64,000 nt of DNA from Advenella kashmirensis WT001 (GCF_000219915.2 NC_017964.1:3472001-3536000), one strand, 5' to 3'. Positions 41,284-51,314 are shown, counted from the first letter of the stretch. Program-made: numbers and translations. The notes: a model not told the origin generated them from the sequence alone.

Positions 41284-42318
41284 TCAACGCAGGAACTGGG
41301 TGTACCACGGCATCGCCACTTCGATCCCTTCCAGGATATCGTGTGTAGGCTTGTACCCCAACTGTTCATGCGCCTTGGTGATGTCTGCCTGCGAATGCCG
41401 AACGTCGCCGCTGCGAAAATCGCGGTATACCGGCTGTTTATCGTACTTCACACCATTCTTGTCCAGCGTGCTGGCCAGATGGGCGAACAGCTCATTCAGG
41501 CTGGTGCGCGCGTTAACAGCCACGTTGAACACCTGGCTGCCCTCTTCCGGCATATTGGCTGCAGCCAGCAGGTTGGCCTGCACGGCATTTTCTACAAAGC
41601 AGAAATCGCGGCTGGTTTCACCATCGCCATTGATAAACACATCTTCACCCTTGATCATGGACGCTGTCCATTTTGGGATCACGGCCGCATAGGCGCCGTC
41701 AGGATTCTGGCGTTTGCCGAACACATTGAAATAACGCAGGCCCACCGAGCTGAACCCATAGGCACGTGCAAACACATTGGCATACAGTTCGTTCACGTAC
41801 TTGGTGACGGCATACGGAGACAAGGGATTGCCGATCTTGTCTTCCACTTTGGGCAGATCCGGATGATCGCCGTAAGTAGAACTGGAGGCCGCATAAACAA
41901 ACGACTTGATGCCGGCCTCGCGGGCGGCTACCAGCATATTCAGAAAGCCGCTGATATTGACTGCATTGGTAGTAATCGGGTCATCCAGGCTGCGCGGCAC
42001 GGAACCCAACGCTGCCTGATGCAGCACATAATCTACGCCGGCAACCGCTTTCTTGCAGGCATCCAGGTCACGGATATCGCCTTCGATAAATTTGAAGTTG
42101 GCCCATTGCTGTGCGCTGACCGCTTGCTGCACTTCGTCCAGATTGTGCTGAAAGCCCGTGGAAAAATTATCCAGGCCCACTACTTTCTGATCCAGCAAAA
42201 GCAGGGTCTCCAGCAGATTGGAACCGATAAAGCCGGCGCAACCGGTAACCAGCCAGGTCCGTGGTTCGGCCTGAATGGCGTTTTTGAGATTGTCGAATGC
42301 CTGAGTCATAATATTCAC
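41284..42318 (-). CDS. UDP-N-acetylglucosamine 4-epimerase (WbpP/TviC-like)
   Basis: Extended SDR enzyme of 344 residues, intact. NAD site [16 protein letters not shown]; catalytic region [19 protein letters not shown] and [20 protein letters not shown] (Tyr-x3-Lys); [19 protein letters not shown] and [20 protein letters not shown] follow. The pattern matches WbpP/TviC, which interconvert UDP-GlcNAc or UDP-GlcNAcA with the galacto forms. Together with the neighbouring dehydrogenase it should yield UDP-GalNAcA, the Vi-type precursor. The product is inferred. Confidence 0.87.
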   Translation of the reverse strand: MNIMTQAFDNLKNAIQAEPRTWLVTGCAGFIGSNLLETLLLLDQKVVGLDNFSTGFQHNLDEVQQAVSAQQWANFKFIEGDIRDLDACKKAVAGVDYVLHQAALGSVPRSLDDPITTNAVNISGFLNMLVAAREAGIKSFVYAASSSTYGDHPDLPKVEDKIGNPLSPYAVTKYVNELYANVFARAYGFSSVGLRYFNVFGKRQNPDGAYAAVIPKWTASMIKGEDVFINGDGETSRDFCFVENAVQANLLAAANMPEEGSQVFNVAVNARTSLNELFAHLASTLDKNGVKYDKQPVYRDFRSGDVRHSQADITKAHEQLGYKPTHDILEGIEVAMPWYTQFLR

Positions 42319-42401
42319 CTGCTATTGGTTGAAGCTGCCAAAACACAGCCGCCATCGAATGCATATCGCTGGCGCCTGTTCGTACTTACCTGCCTTTCTG
42401 A

Positions 42402-43676
42402 TTACAGTCGAATATCGGCCTGATCGGCCTTCAGTACGTATTTAAGGTCATAAAGTACATGCTGGGCCTTGCCCAGCGCCCGGATGCCTTCGGCACCCAT
42501 GCTCACAAACTGATGATGCGATACGGCCAGGATAATGGCATCGTAGGCGCCCTTCTCCGGCGTCTTCACAGGTGTAATACCATATTCGTGATCGGCTTCT
42601 GCCGGGTCAACCCACGGATCATAAACGTCTACATCCATACTGTACTCGCCCAGCTCCTTCAGGATATCCACGATGCGCGTGTTACGCAGATCGGGGCAGT
42701 TTTCCTTGAAGGTCAGGCCCATGACCAGTACCTTGGCGCCCTGTACCTGGATCTGGCGTTTGGTCATGGCTTTGACCAGTTGCGATACCACATACGAACC
42801 CATAGAGTCGTTCAGGCGACGGCCGGCCAGGATGATTTCCGGATGATAGCCAATGGCCTGCGCCTTGTGGGTCAGATAGTAGGGGTCCACGCCAATGCAG
42901 TGGCCGCCGACCAGGCCCGGACGAAACGGCAGGAAATTCCATTTGGTGCCGGCCGCTTCCAGCACGGCTTCGGTATCAATACCCATTCTATTGAAAATAA
43001 GGGCCAGCTCATTGATCAGGGCGATGTTTACGTCGCGCTGGGTATTTTCAATGACCTTGGCGGCCTCGGCCACGCGAATGCTGGATGCCTTGTGGGTGCC
43101 TGCAGTAATAATCTCGGCGTACAGATCATTGACCAAGTCGGCAATTTCCGGCGTTGAGCCCGAGGTCACTTTCTTGATTGTTGATACGCGATGGTTCTTG
43201 TCGCCCGGGTTGATGCGCTCTGGGCTGTAGCCGGCAAAAAAGTCTTCGTTGAATTTTAAGCCGGAGAATTTTTCCAGGACGGGTACACAATCTTCTTCGG
43301 TTGCACCGGGGTATACCGTTGATTCATAAATGACGATATCGCCTTTTTTGAGCACCTTGCCAATGGTTTCGGACGCCTTGATCAGCGGCGTCAGGTCCGG
43401 CTGCTTGTAATCGTCTATCGGTGTTGGCACGGTTACGATATACACATTGCATTTGGCAAGCTCTGCCGGATCGGCACTATAGGCCAGTTTGTCGGCTTCG
43501 GCCAGCTCTTCGGAAGAGACTTCCAGCGTGTGGTCTACACCGCCCTGCAAGTCTTTGATGCGCTTCTGGTTGATATCAAAACCGAGCACACTGCGCTTTT
43601 TGCCGAATTCCACCGCCAGAGGCAGCCCGACATATCCAAGTCCGACAATTGCTAATTTTATATCGCCAAGTTGCAC
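42402..43676 (-). CDS. UDP-N-acetyl-hexosamine 6-dehydrogenase (TviB/WbpO-like)
   Basis: NAD-dependent double oxidation of the C6 of UDP-HexNAc. [19 protein letters not shown] is the Rossmann start, [18 protein letters not shown] and [18 protein letters not shown] follow, and [20 protein letters not shown] holds the catalytic cysteine. [19 protein letters not shown] is the C-terminal nucleotide-sugar domain. The start is placed at GTG 43676 because GGAG lies 6 bases before it; this gives 425 residues, the TviB length. A TTG at 43700 would only add eight residues without a ribosome site. Confidence 0.9.
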   Translation of the reverse strand: MQLGDIKLAIVGLGYVGLPLAVEFGKKRSVLGFDINQKRIKDLQGGVDHTLEVSSEELAEADKLAYSADPAELAKCNVYIVTVPTPIDDYKQPDLTPLIKASETIGKVLKKGDIVIYESTVYPGATEEDCVPVLEKFSGLKFNEDFFAGYSPERINPGDKNHRVSTIKKVTSGSTPEIADLVNDLYAEIITAGTHKASSIRVAEAAKVIENTQRDVNIALINELALIFNRMGIDTEAVLEAAGTKWNFLPFRPGLVGGHCIGVDPYYLTHKAQAIGYHPEIILAGRRLNDSMGSYVVSQLVKAMTKRQIQVQGAKVLVMGLTFKENCPDLRNTRIVDILKELGEYSMDVDVYDPWVDPAEADHEYGITPVKTPEKGAYDAIILAVSHHQFVSMGAEGIRALGKAQHVLYDLKYVLKADQADIRL

Positions 43677-43816
43677 GTAGTTCTCCAGAAGACTATTCAA
43701 ATAGATGTGATGGAACGTATTTCAAGCGTCAATTTTAACAAGTTCCGGATAACCACGGACGAAGATGCGACACGCATGTATTACCGGAATGAAACAAAGC
43801 AGACTGCCGGCGGTGG

Positions 43817-44965
43817 TCAGCGACGGCGCGACACCGAAGGCAGCAGTAGCCAGCGCGGGCAGCGCCAGGCCACCAGCCGTGAATAGAGCCAGATATACAC
43901 GGATGCAAATACCAGCATACTGATACACAATGCGAGGGGATTGTCCCAGTAATAGGTCGCCGGGATCAGGCCGATCAGCGTCAGGACCCACAAATACGGG
44001 GATGTCAGCGCATTGCACATGACCGGCACCATACCCTGGCCCTTGCGATTGAACGTCACACGTACCAGGCGGCGAAAAATAAGCTGATGCAGATGCAGCG
44101 CATCGGGCTGGTCCACCGGCACACCGCGCTTGAAGCGGCGGCGCCAGATTGAAAACAGTGTTTCGAATACGGGATAAAACAGCACGGCCAGCGCATAGAA
44201 AGGAGAAACGGAAGGATTGCGCACCACCAGCAACACAGCCAGTTCGGCCAGCATGAAGCCGATGAAGTAGGCGCCACCGTCACCCAGGAACACCCGCCCG
44301 TAAGGAAAATTCCAGACGAAGAAACCGATAATGGACGAGGCCATAGCAAGGGCAATGGCAAAAATCGCCAGATCATCCACTTGATACGCGACCAGGGCGA
44401 TTGAGGTGGCCATCAGCATGGCGACCATGCCGGCCAGGCCGTTCATGCCGTCCACGATATTGAGCGCATGAGTACAGCCGCCCACGGCGATCACGGTAAA
44501 GATCAGTGAAATCGGCCAGAAGCCCAGAATGTAATTGAAAACATCAATGCTGACGCGGCTGACCCCACCAAAAAACCACCAGGCAATGGCGGCAGACAGG
44601 AAAGCAGCCAGCAGGCGCTTGCCCGCGCCAATGTCCTTGGTAATGTCTTCCAGAATGCCCGCAACGAAAACCGGCATACTGGCCACAAACAAAGCCGGCC
44701 ACAGCCAGTTAAGCGTCATGTTGTCGGGCCGGCCCAGCACCAGCAGCCCGGCCAGGGTACCGGCAAACACCGCCAGGCCGCCAATACGGGGCGTGGATTT
44801 TTTGTGGGATGCCTGAGGTTTGTTCAGATCATAGTCGCCGGTATAGCGGCCATGCCATCTTTCGGAAAAAACAATAAGCCCGCCGACCATAAAGGCGACA
44901 ACGCTGATATAGAGATATTGCCAGGGAAATGTCAAAGTCGATCCAGAATGCAAAATACTTAACAA
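43817..44965 (-). CDS. Undecaprenyl-phosphate HexNAc-1-phosphate transferase (WecA/MraY superfamily)
   Basis: 382-residue integral membrane enzyme that starts polysaccharide assembly by moving a sugar 1-phosphate to undecaprenyl phosphate. The family motifs are in order: KKSTPRIGGLAVFAGTLAG, GILEDITKDIGAGKRLLAAF, NIVDGMNGLAGMVAMLMAT and GRVFLGDGGAYFIGFMLAEL; the DD-equivalent is ED here. HLHQLIFRRL resembles the C-terminal HIHH-type loop. First gene of the operon. The 116 bases to the next gene hold nothing clear. Confidence 0.88.
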   Translation of the reverse strand: MLSILHSGSTLTFPWQYLYISVVAFMVGGLIVFSERWHGRYTGDYDLNKPQASHKKSTPRIGGLAVFAGTLAGLLVLGRPDNMTLNWLWPALFVASMPVFVAGILEDITKDIGAGKRLLAAFLSAAIAWWFFGGVSRVSIDVFNYILGFWPISLIFTVIAVGGCTHALNIVDGMNGLAGMVAMLMATSIALVAYQVDDLAIFAIALAMASSIIGFFVWNFPYGRVFLGDGGAYFIGFMLAELAVLLVVRNPSVSPFYALAVLFYPVFETLFSIWRRRFKRGVPVDQPDALHLHQLIFRRLVRVTFNRKGQGMVPVMCNALTSPYLWVLTLIGLIPATYYWDNPLALCISMLVFASVYIWLYSRLVAWRCPRWLLLPSVSRRR

Positions 44966-45261
44966 GCGACAATAGTAACGCGGAGCGACCGGGCGCTATC
45001 CGGTTTGAAACAAACGGCATAACATTTCATATTCGGCAATTTTAATAATTAATCTGCATTAAAAATGCCGTCCTTCACATTATGACAAATTTAGGCTGCT
45101 GGCGGGCCGGCTCTTTCAGCGCAAAATCAATACCGGGATGGGCGCCAACAGGCAGATCCATAGCCACACCCCGGCGGACATCAACAGCCGATCCAATGAC
45201 CCGGGCACCCGGACATGCCACAGCCGACACGCCTTGCTGCCCTGCTCCCTGGCACGCAGAC

Positions 45262-45293
45262 AAAAAAAAGCCCAAGACCTTGCGATCTTGGCT
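45262..45293 (-). terminator. Intrinsic terminator of the candidate anti-SD RNA
   Basis: Minus strand: AGCCAAGA (45293-45286) pairs with TCTTGGGCT (45277-45269, one bulged base), followed by a run of eight T residues. A textbook terminator about 300 bases upstream of the WecA-like start. Confidence 0.85.
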
Positions 45294-45512
45294 AAATCCA
45301 CCAAAGGAGGAGGGTGGAGGAGACAACCTTGGCAAGACAAATAGGTAAGAAACTCAAGCAGCTGGCAGACAACAAAGAGATGATCAACATTTCTTACTGC
45401 GGGCAATGCTAGCTGTTACTGTGGCGCCAACGCTTATTCTTGAATGTGGCGAACTGCAGAACTGCTGTCACTGCTTACTGCGAATTTCCGAAAAACCATT
45501 TCGTCATCCGTT
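45262..45512 (-). ncRNA. Candidate small RNA with Shine-Dalgarno-complementary loop
   Basis: About 250 bases on the minus strand between the polysaccharide operon and coq7, bounded by its own promoter (45519-45547) and terminator. Near the 3' end a hairpin, CCACC-CUCCUCCUUU-GGUGG (45317-45298), displays a loop exactly complementary to AAAGGAGGAG, a strong ribosome site. A second CUCCUCC lies just upstream. Such C-rich loops are known in small RNAs that block translation starts. The minus strand shows only very short open frames, for example a 10-codon one near the 5' end. No RNA family is recognised. Strand rests on the promoter and U-tract; the opposite strand would instead show GGA-rich loops. 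Confidence 0.6.
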
Positions 45513-45518
45513 AAAGAG

Positions 45519-45547
45519 ATAGTACTGCTTTTTTTTGTGCGATGCAA
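45519..45547 (-). promoter_or_regulatory. Sigma70-like promoter of the candidate anti-SD RNA
   Basis: -35 TTGCAT (45547-45542) and -10 TACTAT (45524-45519) with a 17-base A-rich spacer. The predicted start is about 45512, with no ribosome site or long frame following. Confidence 0.6.
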
Positions 45548-45923
45548 GAAAATTATCAATCAAGCGTTTGAATTTGCACCCAATTTACTTCAATCTGTTT
45601 CAAAACAGACACACCGCACCCGTATGTCCATAGGTAATTACACTGGTGTAGGGGTATGTCTGGATATTTTACGCCCCTGACACATGAAAAACACAGGAAG
45701 GTCAGCCGTCTCGTGGGGTTTTCACAACAATCGACCGTACATTCACCGTAAATAAGAGGGGAAACCCCAAGACCACCCCTGCCCTGCCAGAACGGCAAAA
45801 AGCAGGTAACAAGACCGTTCAGGGCGCACGTGCGAGGCCACTCGCAATCCGGGCGGGATCCGCCCGGGGTGCGTTGCACTGCGAGAGGCAGGGCTTTAGC
45901 GCAGCACTTTCAGTGTGCGCAAT
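45548..45923. other. Intergenic stretch downstream of coq7
   Basis: No convincing gene. It holds a GC-rich inverted repeat, CCGGGCGG-GAT-CCGCCCGG at 45849-45867, flanked by CTCGCA/TGCGAG that could extend the stem, and a small GGGG-AAA-CCCC hairpin near 45760. The large hairpin may end coq7 transcripts but lacks a T-run. A weak minus-strand open frame of 107 codons is rejected. Confidence 0.5.
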
Positions 45924-46601
45924 TCAAACGCGATAGGCCAGCGTTGTCATGACTTTGGACATGGCTGTCATGATGCCGCGCACCGGCACGGGCAATGGCG
46001 TGCCGCCGTGCTGTTCCGCTGTTTCACGATGGTGGACTTCGTCTTCCTTCATCTGCTGGACAATGGCGCGCGAGCGGCTATCCTGCGCAGGCAGATCGCT
46101 CAGATGACGCTCCAGATGCGCCTCCACCTGGCGTTCGGTCTCGGCCATGAAGCCCAGGTTACGTTCGCGGCCAGCAGCACTGGCCAGCACCCCCAGTCCG
46201 AAAGAACCCGCATACCAAAGCGGATTGAGCAGGCTGGTATGGCTGTTGAGCTCGCGAATACGATCGCGGCACCAGGACAGGTGATCCACCTCTTCCTGCG
46301 CAGCCGTCTCGAAGACCTTGCGCACCGACGTTTCCTTGCACATGAGCGCCTGCCCGCGATACAGTGCCTGGGCACATACTTCTCCGACATGATTGACACG
46401 CATCAGCCCGGCCGCATGCCTGGCCTGGGCCTGGCTCAGATCCGGTTCGCCGGCGGCCATTTGCGGGCCTGCAGGATTGGGACGCGAAGCACGCGAGGCG
46501 CCCGAGAGCACTTCAAGCGCAGTCCCGATTTCTGCCAGCACCCGGTCGGCAAGCGAATAACGACGGTCAAATTCTTGTACAACAATAGCTTTTTCGGTCA
46601 T
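45924..46601 (-). CDS. coq7: 2-polyprenyl-3-methyl-6-methoxy-1,4-benzoquinone monooxygenase (Coq7)
   Basis: Di-iron hydroxylase of ubiquinone synthesis. 225 residues, intact. Ferritin-like iron ligands are visible: MRVNHVGEVCAQALYRGQAL (first Glu), AAQEEVDHLSWCRDRI (E-x2-H) and QMKEDEVHHRETAEQHGG (second E-x2-H). SFGLGVLASAAG forms the hydrophobic membrane-facing helix. It stands alone, divergent from the OsmC-like gene. Confidence 0.93.
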   Translation of the reverse strand: MTEKAIVVQEFDRRYSLADRVLAEIGTALEVLSGASRASRPNPAGPQMAAGEPDLSQAQARHAAGLMRVNHVGEVCAQALYRGQALMCKETSVRKVFETAAQEEVDHLSWCRDRIRELNSHTSLLNPLWYAGSFGLGVLASAAGRERNLGFMAETERQVEAHLERHLSDLPAQDSRSRAIVQQMKEDEVHHRETAEQHGGTPLPVPVRGIMTAMSKVMTTLAYRV

Positions 46602-46743
46602 AAGTCAGCCTGTGTTGGAAAGGACAGGAAAAGAACGATGCAGGCGCCCCTGGCGGTCGATTTGTTACCCCGGTGATGTCTGCCCGATCGTCTATTGTAG
46701 CAATGGGTTATGATTTGATTTTGATTTAATGCAGGAAAAGATC

Positions 46744-47166
46744 ATGGAATGCAATATCGAATGGAATGGCCCCGAAGGCATGCTGTTCGTTGCCACGACC
46801 GGCAGCGGACACACCGTTGCCATGGATGGTGCGCCTGAAGGCGGCGGCAATAATCTGGCGCCCCGCCCCATGGAAATGATGCTGGTGAGCGCCGGTGGCT
46901 GCTCGGCCTACGACATCGTACTTATTCTCAAACGCGGCCGGCACCAGGTAACACGCTGCCAGGTCACGGTACAGGGCGAGCGGGCCGAGACCGATCCCAA
47001 GATTTTCACCAAAATCCATTTCGTTTTCACCGTCACCGGCAAGAACCTGCCTGAAAAAGCGGTGGAACGGGCCGTCAGCCTGTCTCACGAAAAATACTGT
47101 TCTGCCGTTGCCATGCTGGAAAAGTCGGCAACCATTACCCACGCTTATGTGATCGCCGAGGCATAA
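46744..47166 (+). CDS. OsmC family protein
   Basis: 140-residue redox protein of the OsmC/Ohr superfamily. The start at 46744 is preferred over 46729 because AGGAAA lies 8 bases before it. [20 protein letters not shown] and [16 protein letters not shown] each hold one of the two conserved cysteines used for peroxide reduction. It ends 2 bases before the thyA start, so it is probably co-transcribed with thyA and folA. YhfA-like members of the family lack a proven substrate. Confidence 0.87.
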   Translation: MECNIEWNGPEGMLFVATTGSGHTVAMDGAPEGGGNNLAPRPMEMMLVSAGGCSAYDIVLILKRGRHQVTRCQVTVQGERAETDPKIFTKIHFVFTVTGKNLPEKAVERAVSLSHEKYCSAVAMLEKSATITHAYVIAEA

Positions 47167-47168
47167 AG

Positions 47169-47965
47169 ATGAACCAGCAGTATGAAGATTTCATGCGCCA
47201 TGTAATGGAACATGGCGTAGCCAAAACAGACCGCACCGGCACCGGCACCCGCTCGGTATTCGGTCATCAGATGCGCTTTAATCTGGCTGAGGGCTTTCCC
47301 CTGGTCACTACCAAGAAGCTGCACACCAAAAGCATTTTCATCGAGCTGCTATGGTTTTTGCGCGGCGACTCGAACGTGCGCTGGCTGCAGGAACGCGGCG
47401 TCACCATCTGGGATGAATGGGCCGATGCCAGGGCAACCTGGGGCCGGTATACGGCGTGCAATGGCGCTCCTGGCCCAAGCCGGATGGCGGCCATATCGAC
47501 CAGATCACCCAGGTCATTGAACAAATCAAATCCAATCCGGATTCTCGCCGGCTGATCGTCTCGGCCTGGAACGTGGCCGACATCGGGCAAATGAAACTGC
47601 CGCCCTGCCACGCATTTTTCCAGTTCTACGTAGCCGATGGCAAACTATCCTGCCAGTTATACCAGCGCAGCGCCGATATTTTCCTGGGCGTGCCGTTCAA
47701 TATCGCCAGCTATGCCCTGCTGACGCACATGGTCGCCCAGCAATGCAATCTGGAACCCGGTGACTTTATCTGGACCGGCGGAGACTGCCATTTGTACAGC
47801 AATCATATCGAACAGGCACAATTGCAATTATCACGTACGCCATATCCCTTTCCACGGCTGATCATTCATCGCAAACCCGATTCCATTTTCGACTATGAAT
47901 ATGAAGATTTCGAGATTGCCGATTACCAGTTTCATCCGCATATCAAGGCGCCAGTCGCAGTCTGA
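47169..47965 (+). CDS. thyA: Thymidylate synthase, one frame break
   Basis: Methylates dUMP to dTMP with methylenetetrahydrofolate. [20 protein letters not shown] and [19 protein letters not shown] open the protein; [18 protein letters not shown] follows. One C is missing near 47430 (GCCCAGGGC read as GCCAGGGC). The second frame has [20 protein letters not shown], catalytic Cys in [13 protein letters not shown] and [20 protein letters not shown]. Restored length is 266 residues, almost identical to E. coli ThyA. Next is folA, whose product regenerates the folate. Confidence 0.95.
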
Positions 47966-48028
47966 GCCTGCCCGTTCAGACGCAGTCTGCGAATGCTGCA
48001 CGCCTGCGCACCCTATACAGGAACCGAC

Positions 48029-48553
48029 ATGCCTACACTGATTATTCTTGTTGCCTATGCCATCGAAAACCGGGCCATCGGCGTGAACAACACCCTGCCC
48101 TGGCATCTGCCGGGCGACCTGAAACGCTTCAAAACCCTGACCATGGGCAAGCCCATCATCATGGGTCGAAAGACCTGGGAGTCTATCGGCCGCCCCCTGC
48201 CAGGCAGGCGCAATATCGTTATTACGCGCCGGCAGGATTTAAGCATCGAAGGCGCCGATGTGGTGAACTCGCTGGACGCAGCCATCGCGCTGGCGTTCGA
48301 GCAAGGCGATACCGCGTTCGTTATTGGCGGCGAGCAGATTTACGCCCAGGCCATTGAAAAATCCCAGCAGGTAATGGCAACTGAAATTCACCAATTTGTC
48401 GATGGCGACGCCTTTTTCCCCGACCTGGACGAAAAACTGTGGCGCGAAACCTCACGCGATACCCAGCCGGAAGAAAACGGCATGAACTACGATTACGTTG
48501 TTTATGAACGGATTCCGAAAGATCTGCAACAGAACAAGGTCAGCATTCCTTGA
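48029..48553 (+). CDS. folA: Dihydrofolate reductase
   Basis: Reduces dihydrofolate made by thymidylate synthase. The start at 48029 (MPTLIILVAYAIENRAIG) follows AGGAACCGAC. NTLPWHLPGDLKRFKTLTMG, IIMGRKTWESIGRPLPGRRN and AFVIGGEQIYAQAIEKSQQV are the family core; WRETSRDTQPEENGMNYDYV ends it. 174 residues, intact. It lies 63 bases after thyA. Confidence 0.96.
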   Translation: MPTLIILVAYAIENRAIGVNNTLPWHLPGDLKRFKTLTMGKPIIMGRKTWESIGRPLPGRRNIVITRRQDLSIEGADVVNSLDAAIALAFEQGDTAFVIGGEQIYAQAIEKSQQVMATEIHQFVDGDAFFPDLDEKLWRETSRDTQPEENGMNYDYVVYERIPKDLQQNKVSIP

Positions 48554-48588
48554 TATTGCTTTGAAATAAGAGCCCGCCAGATAAACTG

Positions 48589-48631
48589 CACCCCAAAAGT
48601 TGGACATCAATTCAACCTTTGGGGTGTTTTT
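48589..48631 (+). terminator. Terminator hairpin after folA, resembling an IS3-type end
   Basis: CACCCCAAAAGTTG (48589-48602) and CAACCTTTGGGGTG (48613-48626) pair over 14 positions with one mismatch and a 10-base loop; TTTTT follows. The left arm with GGACA resembles terminal repeats of IS3-family elements, but no transposase reading frame adjoins it. Confidence 0.75.
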
Positions 48632-48732
48632 CTGCGTACCGCGCCAGGCACATTGCTTATATGTTGGCGCAGCAGCTTGCGATGACCAGGACGGGCAAGG
48701 CGTGCATGCCGCAAAGGCATTCAACTACGAAC

Positions 48733-51171
48733 CTAATCCGGCCCGCCCTCAAAATGCGTTTTACTTTGCGGGGCCGCCGCCACTTCCTTGAGCATCATGG
48801 TGGCCGGCGCCGCCAGCGCGATATCGGCCTCATGCAGCTGCTGCAGTATGTCAAACAGCAAAGCGCTGCGCACGCGCGCCACCATGCGCGGCGAGTTGAC
48901 ATAGCCGGTGGCAATGAACACCAGCCCGGTCGCATCAATGCTGTCCAGCAGGATATCCGGCCGCGGTTCATCCAGTATGTCTTCATTGGCCGTATATGCC
49001 GCCAGAATGATGTCGCGCACGCGCGCCGGCTCGGTACCCAGCGGCAGTCGTCAGCTTGATCAGCACTCGACCAATGGGCTGGCATGGGTAACATTGCGCA
49101 CCACTTTGGTAATCAATTCCGAATTTGGCACAATCATGGTTGAACGATCCCACAACTGGATTTCCGTGGCCCGCACATTAATACGCCGGATATCGCCCTC
49201 TGCCCCATTGAGCGAGACCCAGTCACCAACCCTGACCGGCCGTTCAGCCAGCAAAATCAGGCCCGAGACAAAGTTCTGCACAATTGCCTGCAAGCCAAAA
49301 CCAATACCCACCGATAGCGCACTGGCAATCCACGCCACCCGTTCCAGCCCAATACCCAGTGCCGACAGCGTCATGGCGCCGGCCAGCACATAACCCGCAT
49401 AACCGAACAGGGCGCCGGCCGAGGCCCGCATGCCGGCATCCATGCGGGTGGTGGGCAAGTACTGGTCTGTCAGCCAGTTCTGCAAGATCTTGACCAGCAC
49501 AAACCCCAGCACCAGCACGGCCAGCGCGACCAGAATGGCAGTAGGACGAATATTTACCTCGCCCAGCGAGATGCCGGAATACAGGAACGAGAAATTGCGC
49601 AGCCATTCTGTCGGGCCGCCGCCAAACGGCGCCAGCAAAAGCGCCAGCGCGAGCAATACGACCAGCAGCCGGCCGATGCCCGAAGCCAGAACCAACAACT
49701 GGCTGCGTATGGCGGGATAGGCGCCCTCATCTTCCTGACCGTTCTTCCGCTTGACGGCGATCAGCATCACGGTGCATACATCATCAATGAATACCGCCAG
49801 CAGATAAGCCGACAGCAGTACCAGTAAAATCCAGACCAGTTGCTGCACAATGACGGTGCCCAGGGCGACAAAACCCAGCAGCAGCGCGATCTGGCTGACA
49901 ATCAGCGCCAGACCGGCCAGGCTGATGATCGCATTGAGCCAGCCGGGAATGGTCATCTGGTTGCTGCGCTGTACGGCATCGGTCTCTGTCGCATAGCGCT
50001 TGCGCGAGCGCACCATGGTCACGCCCATGGCAATGCTGGTAGTCAGCGAAATAATGCAGTTAAATGCCACGGTCAGCGCCAGGCTGGCATACACCGTCGC
50101 AAATACGCCCTGGATAAACCAGCCCAGGCTGATGATGGTGGCCAGCACCAGCGGAAACCAGCGCAGGTTCAGGGCGACATCGTCACGCATGGGAATCAGC
50201 CGCCACGAGGCATGATGTGCGGCCAGCAAGGCTTTACCCAGTCCTGCCACAAAACCGCCGAACCAGGACACGACCACCATGTGCGTCAGGATTTCGGTCA
50301 TCGTGGTCGTAGGGCTCTGGTTCCAGCTTAAGCCGGTTCTAATCGTTTCGGCCACCAGTCCATAGGCCACAGCAGACATCAGCACCACGGCCAGCGCATA
50401 CAAAGACCGGCGCAGGCGGCCCGGTGCGACAAAACGGGTCATGGCCTTGAGCAGCAACCCTTCGGCGGCCAGGCGCACGGCAATGATCAACGCGATAATA
50501 ATGGCAACGCCAATCCATAAGACAGGCGTTACTGCTTCCAGCAGTGCGGTCAGCTCATTGGCCAGCGGCTGGGTGCGGATTGAATCGCGCGACCACTCAC
50601 GTGTCAGATCAGCCCAGAATGTGCCCGATACGATAGAGGCCGTGCGCTCGCCCAGTTGCGCCTGAAAGCGCACCCGCCGCTCTTTGCTCAGTTGTTCTGC
50701 AGCCTGCTCAGCCTCCACCCCGATCAGGCGTGCCAGTTTGATCTGCGAGTCCAGCTTGCCACGTTCCTTGCCCAGTTCTGCGCGTTGCTCGCTGATATTG
50801 GCCGCTTCGGGCGCGGCACCGTCCGTAGGACCCAACTCGGCCAGGCGCTCCTGTACATCCTTCAATTTGGGCACCAGCGCTGCCGCCACATCACCTACGG
50901 CAGACTGCGTCTTCAGGGCTTGCTCACGCATGCCCGACAGCGCTGCATCATTTAACGGAGCATCGGCAATTTTCTCCAACTGCTTTTTGATGGGCTCGAT
51001 CTGCTCCTGCGCCTGCTTGAGCACTTGCGCCACATCGGGTGGCGCTTCCTTGTCCTGCGCCCATACCGGGCTGGCGCAGCAACACGCCAGCACCAGCGCC
51101 AGCAAAGCCAGCACCCAATTGAACCGGGGCAAAGCGGCGCCCGTGGCACGCAAACGCGACTGAAAAATCAT
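48733..51171 (-). CDS. DUF3772/MscS-type mechanosensitive ion channel, frame breaks near the C-terminus
   Basis: Large MscS-superfamily protein of about 810 residues. The N-terminal signal LALLALVLACCCASPVWAQ is followed by a periplasmic coiled-coil DUF3772-like domain (QEQIEPIKKQLEKIADAPL; QRAELGKERGKLDSQIKLAR). Many membrane segments follow, and the MscS core is GIGFGLQAIVQNFVSGLILL, RPVRVGDWVSLNGAEGDIRR and DRSTMIVPNSELITKVVRNV. Two nearby one-base losses at about 49055 and 49040 shift to the final frame, which ends in KTHFEGGPD. The start at 51171 is chosen for the signal peptide; ATG 51261 is possible. It protects against hypo-osmotic shock. Confidence 0.82.
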
Positions 51172-51276
51172 GAAAATGAATATGGCCGTTAAAAACGCCC
51201 ATATTAACGCCGATTGCGTATGCAAGACACAGGAAAAGCGCAGAATCCTGTTTGAATTCATTACCGAGCAAGCCGT

Positions 51277-51314
51277 GCAGGCCCGGCCATCTGCTGTACG
51301 CCGGCCGGGCCTGC
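51277..51314. repeat. 12-base perfect inverted repeat in the mscS/rpiR divergent region
   Basis: GCAGGCCCGGCC (51277-51288) and GGCCGGGCCTGC (51303-51314) with a 14-base spacer. It could be an operator or a transcript hairpin. The remaining bases up to the regulator start show no gene. Confidence 0.45.

Noticed and set aside
45075..45335. Minus-strand 86-codon frame upstream of the WecA-like gene
   Set aside because: It begins before the terminator hairpin and crosses it; no ribosome site and no family resemblance.
45329..45412. 27-codon plus-strand frame with TTG start after GGAGG, ending in CGQC
   Set aside because: The ribosome-site-like tract is explained as the complement of the C-rich loop of the minus-strand RNA candidate; no plus-strand promoter was seen. 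A coding role cannot be fully excluded.
45556..45879. 107-codon minus-strand frame downstream of coq7
   Set aside because: Atypical composition, no ribosome site, overlaps a GC palindrome.
48600..48791. Possible transposase remnant beside the IS3-like repeat
   Set aside because: Translated frames show no DDE or integrase motifs.
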